Shown: positions 18,057-25,166 of the stretch, piece by piece
How positions within the stretch are numbered: position 1 is the first letter of the stretch
Layout of the letters: each line of letters begins with the position of its first letter
Notes under the pieces: model-generated
Database searches by the model: none
Told to the model about the DNA's origin: nothing
Seen by the model: only the letters and a program-made list of their open reading frames with translations
Origin: Streptomyces sp. B93
GTDB lineage: Bacteria; Actinomycetota; Actinomycetes; Streptomycetales; Streptomycetaceae
Reading direction: 5' to 3'
Assembly (NCBI RefSeq): GCF_018070565.1
Contig: NZ_JAGPXL010000009.1
Coordinates: 1 to 64,000 of the forward strand
DNA: 64,000 nt
Translations under genes and position numbers: made by a program

Positions 18057-18538
18057 CCGGCCTCCCGCTCCGGTAACGGCCGCTGGGCCGAGGCCTGTTC
18101 GCGGTCGGCCAGCTTGCTGAGCATCTCCACGACCCGGTCGCGGGACTCGTCCGCGGCGTCGATGGCCTCCATGCACTGCCAGTACGTGCCCTCGTCCGGG
18201 GCGGCGCAGGTGATGCCGACCAGGGCGATGCCGACCTCGCCGAGCAGGCCGCCGAGGCGGAGCAGGGTCTGGCGGGCGTCGCCGAGGTCGGTGAGCTGGG
18301 CCGCGCGCAGTTCGCCGGGGGCCAGTTCGGGGGTGTCGAGGACGCCGCAGCCGCGGCCCGCCAGCTCGGTCAGGCCCAGGGCCTCGCCGCGCAGCTCGGG
18401 TGGGCCGTGGACGGCGAGGCGGCTGCCGATGGCCTGGGCCAGGGCCTGGGCCTGCCACACCTCCGTGAGGATCTGCGGCACTTCGCCGCTCCCCATCAGG
18501 GCACGCCTGCTCGTCACGATGAGCCGCACCGCGTCCAT
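18053..18538 (-). CDS. DUF6099-like protein of unknown function
   Basis: 161 residues from ATG 18538 behind GGGGGCAG. Starts MDAVRLIVTSRRALMGSG and contains VWQAQALAQAIGSRLAVHGP and ELRGEALGLTELAGRGCGVL. I recall this pattern from a Streptomyces-specific family (DUF6099), but the assignment rests on memory. Helical, soluble, no signal peptide, no catalytic motif. Its stop overlaps the convergent PucR-type gene's stop by 4 bases, so the two transcripts collide tail to tail. Confidence 0.75.
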   Translation of the reverse strand: MDAVRLIVTSRRALMGSGEVPQILTEVWQAQALAQAIGSRLAVHGPPELRGEALGLTELAGRGCGVLDTPELAPGELRAAQLTDLGDARQTLLRLGGLLGEVGIALVGITCAAPDEGTYWQCMEAIDAADESRDRVVEMLSKLADREQASAQRPLPEREAG

Positions 18539-18717
18539 GCGCTGCCCCCGTCGTCATGACGCGCTTCCGCGCGTCCGCCCGAACTCCCTTGTTCACTACC
18601 CAGCGTGAGGGAGCTTGACCCCAAACACCAGAGGAAGGCGGAAAATTGTGGACAACATTTCGGATTCGAGCCCGATTTCAACTGCGGAGAGTAATAACGG
18701 AGTATGTGGCTCCGGGG

Positions 18718-19071
18718 TCAGCCGCCTTCCGCTTCCGCGCCGTCGCCCGTCGCCGGGAACCGGCCCTCGTTGCGGTCGATCTTCGCGTCGAGGGCGGCCA
18801 GCGGGTCGACGCCGAGGACCGCGCAGAACTGGAGCAGATAGGCGAGGACGTCCGCGACCTCGTCGGTGACGCGGTGTGCGGTGCCGGGATCGGCCATCAC
18901 CCGCGCGGACTCCTCCGGGGTCAGCCACTGGAAGATCTCCAGCAGTTCGGAGGCCTCCACGCTGAGCGCGGCCGCCAGGTTCTTGGGCGTGTGGTACGGC
19001 TGCCAGTCACGGGCGGCGGCGAACTCGACCAGCCTGCGCTGGAGCCGCGCCACATCGAGGGGTTCGGTCAC
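18718..19071 (-). CDS. MazG-like nucleotide pyrophosphohydrolase
   Basis: 117 residues. All-alpha MazG/dCTPase-like protein: LSVEASELLEIFQW supplies the ExxE pair and TDEVADVLAYLLQF the second ExxD-type acidic motif that binds Mg2+. Such enzymes hydrolyse (d)NTPs to NMP and pyrophosphate and often serve house-cleaning of abnormal nucleotides. The short length matches single-domain MazG-like proteins (RS21-C6 type). It follows the SepF-like gene by 13 bases and probably shares its transcript. Confidence 0.85.
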   Translation of the reverse strand: MTEPLDVARLQRRLVEFAAARDWQPYHTPKNLAAALSVEASELLEIFQWLTPEESARVMADPGTAHRVTDEVADVLAYLLQFCAVLGVDPLAALDAKIDRNEGRFPATGDGAEAEGG

Positions 19072-19084
19072 GGCGTCAGGTGTA

Positions 19085-19477
19085 TCACCGCGCCCCCGGC
19101 ATCCCCATGCCCTCCATCAGCCCCTGGACCTCCGTGCCCGGCGGGGTGAGGAGGAAGACGTTGCGGTCGACCCGGTGCATCCCGCTGGCCAGCCCGAAGA
19201 CGACGCCGGTGCTGAAGTCGAGGACGCGTTTGGCGACCTCGGTCTCGGCGCCGCTGAGGTCGAGGAGGACCGGGATGCCCGACATGAGCGTCTCGGCGAC
19301 CTCGCGGGCGTCGGCGAAGACGTTGACGCGGAGGACGACGAAACGGCGCCGCGCCTCGGTCTCGGCTTCCGGGTGCGCGCGGTGGTCCACCGCGGACGGC
19401 CAGGCGTCCCGGCCGCGCAGCGGAACGACCTGGGCGAGCCCCTCCCACTGTTCATCGGTGACGTCGTGACGGTGCAC
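19085..19477 (-). CDS. sepF: SepF-like cell division protein
   Basis: 130 residues from GTG 19477 (GGGGGAG upstream). The core matches the SepF fold (DUF552): FVVLRVNVFADAREVAETLM, then IPVLLDLSGAE, KRVLDFSTGVVFGLASGMH and RVDRNVFLLTPPG. SepF anchors FtsZ to the membrane through an N-terminal amphipathic helix. This protein has a short N-terminus (about 40 residues) without a clear amphipathic helix and no dcw-cluster neighbours. It is therefore probably one of the extra SepF paralogues that Streptomyces carry, not the main one. Confidence 0.8.
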   Translation of the reverse strand: MHRHDVTDEQWEGLAQVVPLRGRDAWPSAVDHRAHPEAETEARRRFVVLRVNVFADAREVAETLMSGIPVLLDLSGAETEVAKRVLDFSTGVVFGLASGMHRVDRNVFLLTPPGTEVQGLMEGMGMPGAR

Positions 19478-19707
19478 CGGCTCCCCCGATCTGACTCGCG
19501 CTCATCTCCTGCACCAGCCAATTCTTACGCCAAGTCACCCGTTCGGCCCAACAGCGACACGGTGTGCGACCGGCCACGCCCGCGACGAGGCGGTTCCACC
19601 GGGCGCCACACGCGGGCTGCGAGGCCGCTCCCGGCCCCGCATCCTGAACCCGCACCGGCCGCGGCGCGGCGCCGGTGGACCACGACGAAGGCGGACGAGG
19701 CGAGGCG

Positions 19708-20169
19708 ATGGGCAGCATCGACGTGACCGTGCGACGGGTGCTCCCGTTCCCGCCCGAGCGGGTGGCCGGGTACGCCATGGACTGGCGGCACGACGCGGAG
19801 TGGACCCAGGGCATCCGCACGGCCGAACTGACCCGCCCGGCGGACGGCGGCGGCTTCGGCGTCGGCGCCGAGGTCACCCGTACGGCGTACTTCCTGGGCC
19901 GCCGTATCGACTACGTGCTGAAGGTGACCGGGTACGAGCCGCCGCGGCTGCTCGACATGCGGTCCGTGGCGGGACCGCTGCCGATGCACGTCACCTACGC
20001 CTTCGAGCCGCATCCGCGCGGCACCCTCGCGCAGCTCCGGGTCCGGGGCGGCGAGGGCGGCTTCTACCGGCTGGCGGCCCCGCTGCTGTCCCGTCGGGTC
20101 CGCTCCTCGCTCGGCAAGGACCTGCGCGATCTGGAGCGCAGGCTCACGGAGGGGGCGCCGGACGGATGA
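19708..20169 (+). CDS. SRPBCC (START-like) family protein
   Basis: 153 residues from ATG 19708 (GAGGCGAGG upstream). Starts IDVTVRRVLPFPPERVAGYA, followed by DWRHDAEWTQGI, the usual opening of polyketide cyclase/SRPBCC lipid-pocket proteins. It continues with VTRTAYFLGRRIDYVLKVTG and LPMHVTYAFEPHPRGTLAQL. Such proteins bind hydrophobic ligands in a helix-grip cavity; substrate unknown. It faces away from the SepF-like gene and is 71 bases before the SDR gene, which has its own promoter element. Confidence 0.8.
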   Translation: MGSIDVTVRRVLPFPPERVAGYAMDWRHDAEWTQGIRTAELTRPADGGGFGVGAEVTRTAYFLGRRIDYVLKVTGYEPPRLLDMRSVAGPLPMHVTYAFEPHPRGTLAQLRVRGGEGGFYRLAAPLLSRRVRSSLGKDLRDLERRLTEGAPDG

Positions 20170-20228
20170 CCTCTTACGGAGTCGTGACGTGCCGGGCGCG
20201 GCCCTGCGGTCCGGCCGGGTCGCGGACC

Positions 20229-20234
20229 TAGCGT
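20229..20234 (+). promoter_or_regulatory. -10 element (TAGCGT) for leaderless SDR operon transcript
   Basis: TAGCGT ends 6 bases before the ATG at 20241. There is no ribosome site between, so transcription should start at or next to the start codon, giving a leaderless mRNA. The same arrangement precedes 25167, 25053 (minus), 26653 and 29006. Confidence 0.5.
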
Positions 20235-20240
20235 GGCCGT

Positions 20241-21248
20241 ATGCGTGTACTGGTCACCGGCGGTGCCGGGTTCATCGGGTCCCATGTGGTGGAGGAACTG
20301 ACGGCGCGCGGGCACGAACCCGTCGTCCACGACCTGCGGGCGGACGCCCGGTGCGACGTACGGGACGGCCCGGCGGTGGCCCGCGCCCTGGCCGGGGTGG
20401 ACGCCGTCTGCCACCAGGCGGCCATGGTCGGTCTGGGCACCGGCTTCGGCGACGCCCCGGACTACGTGTCCCACAACGACCTCGGTACGGCCGTGCTGCT
20501 GGCCGCGATGGCGGACGCGGGCGTACGGCGGCTGGTGCTGGCCGGGTCGATGGTGGTCTACGGGGAGGGGCGGTACGACTGCCCGCACCACGGCGTGGTG
20601 CGGCCCGGCCCGCGCGCCGTCGCCGACCTGGACGCCGGACGGTTCGAGCCGCGCTGCCCGCGCTGCGGGGCCGAGCTGACGCCGGGTCTGGTCGCGGAGG
20701 ACGCGCCGGTGGACCCCCGCAACGTGTACGCCACCACCAAACTGACGCAGGAGCACCTGGCCGCCGCGTGGGCGCGGTCGACCGGCGGTACGGCGGTGTC
20801 GCTGCGCTACCACAACGTGTACGGGCCGCGGATGCCCCGTGACACCCCGTACGCCGGGGTCGCCTCGTTCTTCCGGTCCTCGCTGGCCCGCGGCGAGGCG
20901 CCGCGCGTGTTCGAGGACGGGCGGCAGCGGCGGGACTTCGTGCACGTCCGGGACGTCGCCGCGGCCAACGCCGCCGCGCTGGAGGCACAGCCGCCGGACG
21001 GCACGCTGACGGCGTACAACACCGGCAGCGGGGACCCGCACACCGTCGGCGAGATGGCGCGGACGCTGGCCGCCGCCTGCGGCGGGCCCGAGCCCGTCGT
21101 CACCGGCGAGTACCGGCTCGGCGACGTCCGGCACATCACCGCGGACTCGGCGCGGCTGCGGGCCGAGCTGGGCTGGAAGCCGGAGGTCGGCTTCGAGGAC
21201 GGCATGCGGGAGTTCGCGCGCGCCGGGATGCGGGGGGCGGGACGATGA
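20241..21248 (+). CDS. NAD-dependent sugar epimerase/dehydratase (SDR) with CxxC insertion
   Basis: 335 residues. Extended SDR: the nucleotide-binding VTGGAGFIGSHVVEEL opens the protein, LAGSMVVYGEG supplies the active-site Ser, and RNVYATTKLTQEHL the YxxxK pair. HNVYGPRMPRDTPYAGVASF and FVHVRDVAAAN are sugar-nucleotide epimerase motifs. Unusually, between the Ser strand and YxxxK an insertion carries RCPRCGAEL (about 136-144), a zinc-knuckle-like CxxC. It is the first of four genes joined by stop/start overlaps with GT2, DUF2064 and methyltransferase genes, so it probably supplies the activated sugar for a small glycan or glycolipid. Confidence 0.87.
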   Translation: MRVLVTGGAGFIGSHVVEELTARGHEPVVHDLRADARCDVRDGPAVARALAGVDAVCHQAAMVGLGTGFGDAPDYVSHNDLGTAVLLAAMADAGVRRLVLAGSMVVYGEGRYDCPHHGVVRPGPRAVADLDAGRFEPRCPRCGAELTPGLVAEDAPVDPRNVYATTKLTQEHLAAAWARSTGGTAVSLRYHNVYGPRMPRDTPYAGVASFFRSSLARGEAPRVFEDGRQRRDFVHVRDVAAANAAALEAQPPDGTLTAYNTGSGDPHTVGEMARTLAAACGGPEPVVTGEYRLGDVRHITADSARLRAELGWKPEVGFEDGMREFARAGMRGAGR

Positions 21249-21949
21249 CCGGCCCGGACGTGGACGTGGTCCTGCCCTGCCTGGACGAGGCGGACGCGCT
21301 GCCCTGGGTGCTGGAGCGGATCCCGGCCGGGTGGCGGGCGCTGGTCGTGGACAACGGCTCCACCGACGGCTCCCCGGACATCGCCCGCGAGCTGGGCGCG
21401 ACCGTGGTCCACGAACCCCGCCGCGGCTTCGGCGCCGCCTGCCACGCGGGCCTGACCGCGGCCACCGCCGACCTCGTCTGCTTCTGCGACTGCGACGCCT
21501 CCCTCGACCCCGGTCTGCTGGTGCCGTTCGTCGCCGAGGTCCGTTCGGGCGCCGCCGACCTGGTGCTCGGGCGGCGCCGTCCGCGGGGCCGGGGCGCCTG
21601 GCCCGCGCACGCCCGCGCCGGGAACCTCGCGCTCTCCCGGATGCTGCGCCGCCGCACCGGGCTGCGCCTGCACGACCTGGGCCCGCTGCGCGCGGCCCGC
21701 CGCGAGGCCCTGCTCGGCCTCGGCCTGACCGACCGGCGCAGCGGCTACCCGCTCCAGATGGTCGTACGGGCCGCCGACGCGGGCTGGCGGGTCACCGAGC
21801 ACGACGTGCCGTACCTGCCGCGCACCGGCGCGTCCAAGGTGACCGGGACCTGGCGGGGCACCTGGCAGGCGGTGCGGGACATGCGCCGGGTGCTGGCCGA
21901 ACCGCCCGCCGCACCGTCCGCCGCCATCGAGGAGGGCACACCCCGTTGA
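21245..21949 (+). CDS. Family 2 glycosyltransferase (dolichol-phosphate-mannose-synthase-like)
   Basis: 234 residues from an ATG overlapping the previous stop (ATGA, 21245-21248). GT-A fold: VDVVLPCLDEADALPWVLER, VVDNGSTDGSPDIA, GFGAACHAGL, and CFCDCDASLDP as the DxD-like metal site. It lacks a C-terminal membrane domain, so it is a soluble or peripheral enzyme that probably loads a sugar onto polyprenyl phosphate. The DPM-like GPLRAARREALLGLGLTDRR and SGYPLQMVVRA motifs fit. Coupled to the SDR before it and the DUF2064 gene after it. Confidence 0.88.
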   Translation: MTGPDVDVVLPCLDEADALPWVLERIPAGWRALVVDNGSTDGSPDIARELGATVVHEPRRGFGAACHAGLTAATADLVCFCDCDASLDPGLLVPFVAEVRSGAADLVLGRRRPRGRGAWPAHARAGNLALSRMLRRRTGLRLHDLGPLRAARREALLGLGLTDRRSGYPLQMVVRAADAGWRVTEHDVPYLPRTGASKVTGTWRGTWQAVRDMRRVLAEPPAAPSAAIEEGTPR

Positions 21950-22563
21950 GCACGTTGCTCGTCATCGCCAAGGAGCCCCGGCCCGGCCGGGTGAAGACCC
22001 GGCTGACCCCGCCGTTCACTCCCCGGGAGGCGGCCGGGCTCGCCGAGGCCGCCCTCGTCGACACCCTGCACGCCGTCGCGGCCACCCCCGCGTCCCGGCG
22101 CGTCCTCGTGCTCGACGGGACACCGGGACCGTGGCTGCCGCCCGGCTTCGAGGTCGTACCGCAGAGCGCGGGCGGGCTCGACGAACGGCTCGCCGAGGCC
22201 TTCGCCGGGTGCGCCGGACCCGCGCTGCTGATCGGCATGGACACCCCCCAGGTCACCCCCGGGCTGCTCACCGTCGACTTCGACGGCTGCGACGCCTGGT
22301 TCGGGCCCGCCGACGACGGCGGCTTCTGGGCGCTGGGCCTCGCCGACCCCGATCCGGCGCTGCTGCGCGGGGTACCCATGTCGACGCCGTCCACGGGGGC
22401 CGTCCAGCGGGCCCGGCTCACCGACGCCGGGCTGCGGGTGCGGGACCTGCCGCGGCTGCGGGACGTGGACACCGCCGCCGACACCGAGGCGGTCGCCGCG
22501 CTCGCCCCGCACGGCCGGTTCGCCGCCGCGCTGGGCCGCCTGACGATGCCGACCGGCCGATGA
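21946..22563 (+). CDS. DUF2064/TIGR04282-type glycosyltransferase-like protein
   Basis: 205 residues from TTG 21946, overlapping the previous stop as TTGA, with GAGGAGGG upstream. Family hallmarks: LLVIAKEPRPGRVKTRL at the N-terminus, LLIGMDTPQVTP in the middle and WFGPADDGGFWALGLADPDP. This GT-A-like family resembles CofC/MobA nucleotidyltransferases and is found beside SDRs and GT2s; its reaction is not established. The short soluble protein is embedded between GT2 and methyltransferase with overlapping codons, implying one pathway. Confidence 0.82.
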   Translation: MSTLLVIAKEPRPGRVKTRLTPPFTPREAAGLAEAALVDTLHAVAATPASRRVLVLDGTPGPWLPPGFEVVPQSAGGLDERLAEAFAGCAGPALLIGMDTPQVTPGLLTVDFDGCDAWFGPADDGGFWALGLADPDPALLRGVPMSTPSTGAVQRARLTDAGLRVRDLPRLRDVDTAADTEAVAALAPHGRFAAALGRLTMPTGR

Positions 22564-23432
22564 GCACGGCCCGCGACCTGACCCACCGGACCGGCCGTGG
22601 CCCCGGCGACCCGGGCACCGTCACCGGGGACCGTACGGGCGCCTGGCCGGTGCGTCCGCATCCGGAGCACCCGGCGGTCACCGCCCCCGCCGCGCCCTGG
22701 TCCGCCGGGGACCCCTACACCGAGGCGCTGCGCGCCGGGCGGGGGCCGCTGTTCCTGGAGCGCGACGACGGCTGGCTGCTGCCGCTGGACGTGGAGCGGT
22801 GGTGCGCCGCCGCCGATCCGGTGGACCTGGCGGTGCTGGACCGCTGCGAGGGCGCCGTGCTCGACGTGGGCTGCGGGCCGGGGCGGCTGGTCGTGGCGCT
22901 CGCCGCGCGCCGCCGCCGGGGGCTCGGCATCGACATCAGCGAGGCCGCCGTGGCGCACACCGTCCGGCACGGTGGGCGGGCGCTGCGCCGCTCGGTCTTC
23001 GAGCCGCTGCCCGCCGAGGGCGGCTGGGGCACCGCCCTGCTGATGGACGGCAACGTCGGTATAGGCGGTGACCCGGGCGCCCTGCTGGACCGGGTCGCCG
23101 AACTGCTCGTCCCGGGCGGTCTGCTGATCGCCGAGACGGCGGCGGCCGACATCGACGAGCGCGTCCGGGTCCGGGTGGTGCGGCTGGCCGCCGCCCGGCG
23201 GACCGCGGGCGCCCCGTTCCCGTGGGCGCGGATCGGCACCCCGGCGCTGCTGCGGCACGCCCGCCGCGCGGGCTGGCGTGCCGTCGCTCAGTGGTCGGCG
23301 GGGGGCCGCTGCTTCGTGGCCCTGCGCAGCCGCAGCACGAACAGCAGCGCGGAGCCGCCGAAGAGCACGGCGGTGATGAGCAGCCACCGGCCGAGGAAGC
23401 CGTCCGCGGAGAGGTCGGCGGCGGACCGGTAG
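22560..23432 (+). CDS. Class I SAM-dependent methyltransferase
   Basis: 290 residues from ATG 22560 (ATGA overlap). The SAM-binding motif I is AVLDVGCGPGRLVVALA (about 99-115), followed by GLGIDISEAAVAH (motif II acidic residue) and LLVPGGLLIAET. The N-terminal 60 residues look disordered. The catalytic fold appears complete by about residue 258 (RCFVALRSR). The last 35 or so residues lie antisense to the neighbouring membrane-protein gene and have no conserved character, so they may be an accidental read-through extension. Final gene of the coupled SDR-GT2-DUF2064 set. Confidence 0.83.
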   Translation: MSTARDLTHRTGRGPGDPGTVTGDRTGAWPVRPHPEHPAVTAPAAPWSAGDPYTEALRAGRGPLFLERDDGWLLPLDVERWCAAADPVDLAVLDRCEGAVLDVGCGPGRLVVALAARRRRGLGIDISEAAVAHTVRHGGRALRRSVFEPLPAEGGWGTALLMDGNVGIGGDPGALLDRVAELLVPGGLLIAETAAADIDERVRVRVVRLAAARRTAGAPFPWARIGTPALLRHARRAGWRAVAQWSAGGRCFVALRSRSTNSSAEPPKSTAVMSSHRPRKPSAERSAADR

Positions 23433-23752
23433 CGGTCGTCGACCCGCCCGCTGATCAGCGGGAACCACACGAGCAGCAGCAGCCCGGAGAAGGCGGCCGG
23501 GACCCGGACGTACGCCGTCCAGGTCCGGTGCCCGGCCGCCCCGAACGCCCGGACCACGGCCCGGTCCGCCGTCCCGTACAGCGGCACCAGCACCAGGTCG
23601 TGCAGGACCGCGGCCCCCACGAACCACAGCAGCACCTGGAACCAGTCGCCCGCCAGCAGCCGTACGCCCGCGTACCCGGCGAGCGCGAAGGAGCAGGCCA
23701 GCAGCAGGATCTGCAAGGGGCTGCCCAGCGGCAGCACGTTCTTCACACGCAT
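23288..23752 (-). CDS. Small multi-spanning membrane protein, partner of molybdo-oxidoreductase
   Basis: 154 residues from ATG 23752 with GAGGAG upstream, 11 bases after the oxidoreductase gene. About four hydrophobic helices: ILLLACSFALAGYAGVRLLA, FQVLLWFVGAAVLHDLVLVP, AFSGLLLLVWFPLI and LGRWLLITAVLFGGSALLFV. No motif I recognise. Its position suggests a membrane subunit of the oxidoreductase. Its 3' end overlaps the convergent methyltransferase gene by 145 bases, an unusually long tail-to-tail overlap. Confidence 0.8.
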   Translation of the reverse strand: MRVKNVLPLGSPLQILLLACSFALAGYAGVRLLAGDWFQVLLWFVGAAVLHDLVLVPLYGTADRAVVRAFGAAGHRTWTAYVRVPAAFSGLLLLVWFPLISGRVDDRYRSAADLSADGFLGRWLLITAVLFGGSALLFVLRLRRATKQRPPADH

Positions 23753-23763
23753 CTGCGGTCTCC

Positions 23764-25053
23764 TCACAGGTCCCCGAAGTCCATCCGGGTCACCCATTTG
23801 GTGTTCAGCACTCCGGGCGCGGCGGGGACGATGATCCGGGCCGGGAAGCCGTGGTCGGGGGTGAGCGGCTCGCCGTTGACGTCGAGGGCGAGCAGCGAGC
23901 GCGGGTCGCGGACCTGGTTGGCGCGGAGCGCGGCCATCCGGAAGGCGCCCGTGCGTTGCAGTGACTCCACCAGCACATCGGGCGCGCGGTCGGGGTCGTC
24001 GTAGCCGACGAGCGCGGCGAGGTCGGTGAGCCGTACGCCCCGCCACCACTGGTCGGAGGTGGACCAGCCCTCCACGCAGGCGATGGGCAACGAGGAGCTG
24101 TGCAGGGGCAGTCGGAGGAGCTGGGCGCGGGCGAGCCGGACCGTGCCGGTGGGGCCGGTGACGGTCAGCCGCCAGGCGTCCTCGGTGGTCTCGGCGGGGC
24201 GGATGCCCCGGGACGCGGCCGTCTTGTTGATCTGGAAGGCGGCGGGGCCGCTGCCCGGTTCGGGGCCGCCATGCGGGGTGAGCAGGGCGGTCTGGCGCAG
24301 CGGCCCGTCGAAGGAGCGCCCGGCGCTGGTGACGAAGAGCAGCAGCGAGCCGCCGCCGACGAACCACAGCGCCCCGCGCCGGGACACGGACGGCGGGTCG
24401 GGCCGCGGGGAGACCAGCGAGGCCGCGGCGGACTCGCCGGGCGCCCCGGACTCGCCTGCCTTCTCGGGCTTCTCGGAGGTGTCCCGCATCCGGCGCAGGT
24501 TGCGCAGGGCGAGCGGCAGTTTCAGCGCGACATGGGCGAGGAACGCGGCGAAGAAGACCCACGCCCCGTAGAAGTGCAGGGGGTAAAAGGAGCCGGGGAA
24601 GACGTAGTCCAGCTGGACGTTGAGCACCCCGGTGACGAACTCGAACAGGGCGCCGCCGACGAGCAGCAGCAGTGAGAGCCGTTCCAGCGCGTGGGCCACG
24701 GAGCGCACCGGGGGCAGCGCGAACAGCCGGGGCACCACCGACCACAGCTTGGCCAGCAGCACCGGGATGAGGGTGAGGCCGAGGGTGACGTGGACGCCCT
24801 GGTTGAGCCGGTACAGCCAGTGCGGGTCGGTCGGCCAGGAGAAGAGGTAGAAGCCGAGGAGCCCCTTGTCCGGCGTCTTGTCGTTGACCGGCGAGAGGTC
24901 GGGGTTGTAAGCGGCGTACGACAGCAGCCCGGTCACGAACAGCACGGTGATCCCGCCGAGCAGGACCGCGCCGAGCACCGAGGTGAACCAGGGGCCGCGC
25001 ACGGGGCTGCGCCAGAACCCGGGGGCGGAGGGAGGAAACGGAGACCGTGCCAT
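23764..25053 (-). CDS. Membrane molybdopterin oxidoreductase (sulfite-oxidase-like) fused to cytochrome-b-like domain
   Basis: 429 residues. The N-terminal half (about 20-185) has four membrane helices with His residues (NQGVHVTLGL, YPLHFYGAWVFF, FLAHVALKLP), like cytochrome b561-type domains. A fifth hydrophobic segment (about 228-245) precedes the second half. That half is a sulfite-oxidase-type molybdopterin domain: LPIACVEGWSTSDQWWRGVR holds the molybdenum-ligand Cys, then VESLQ, LLALDVNGEPLTPDHGFPAR and TKWVTRMDF. It probably passes electrons between membrane haem and an extracytoplasmic Mo site; substrate unknown. Followed at once by the small membrane protein. Confidence 0.87.
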   Translation of the reverse strand: MARSPFPPSAPGFWRSPVRGPWFTSVLGAVLLGGITVLFVTGLLSYAAYNPDLSPVNDKTPDKGLLGFYLFSWPTDPHWLYRLNQGVHVTLGLTLIPVLLAKLWSVVPRLFALPPVRSVAHALERLSLLLLVGGALFEFVTGVLNVQLDYVFPGSFYPLHFYGAWVFFAAFLAHVALKLPLALRNLRRMRDTSEKPEKAGESGAPGESAAASLVSPRPDPPSVSRRGALWFVGGGSLLLFVTSAGRSFDGPLRQTALLTPHGGPEPGSGPAAFQINKTAASRGIRPAETTEDAWRLTVTGPTGTVRLARAQLLRLPLHSSSLPIACVEGWSTSDQWWRGVRLTDLAALVGYDDPDRAPDVLVESLQRTGAFRMAALRANQVRDPRSLLALDVNGEPLTPDHGFPARIIVPAAPGVLNTKWVTRMDFGDL

Positions 25054-25059
25054 GTGCCG

Positions 25060-25065
25060 ACCGTA
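25060..25065 (-). promoter_or_regulatory. -10 element (TACGGT) for leaderless oxidoreductase transcript
   Basis: On the minus strand TACGGT ends 6 bases before the ATG at 25053, with no ribosome site between. This predicts a leaderless mRNA. A matching plus-strand element lies 90 bases away at 25155, so this 113-base gap is a compact divergent promoter region. Confidence 0.5.
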
Positions 25066-25154
25066 AGCCGGGTCGGGCGCGGGGAGGTGTCCCGGACCGA
25101 TGACGAAACGCTGACGTCCGCCGCGCGTACCAGCCGGTGGGCGGTTCGGCGGCC

Positions 25155-25160
25155 TAGCGT
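25155..25160 (+). promoter_or_regulatory. -10 element (TAGCGT) for leaderless membrane-protein transcript
   Basis: TAGCGT ends 6 bases before GTG 25167, identical in sequence and spacing to the element before the SDR gene at 20241, suggesting the same sigma factor and co-expression. Confidence 0.5.
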
Positions 25161-25166
25161 TCCGGT

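Noticed and set aside
18615..18869. Small plus-strand open frame with a GAGGAAGG-like site and a GTG at about 18648
   Set aside because: After about 20 plausible residues it turns into Arg/Pro-rich antisense of the MazG-like gene. Not enough to call a gene, though the AT-richer start could be a leader.
20241..23432. Arsenosugar biosynthesis cluster, suggested by the DUF2064/TIGR04282 protein
   Set aside because: No arsenic methyltransferase or radical-SAM ArsS-like gene is present; the methyltransferase lacks the Cys pattern of ArsM.
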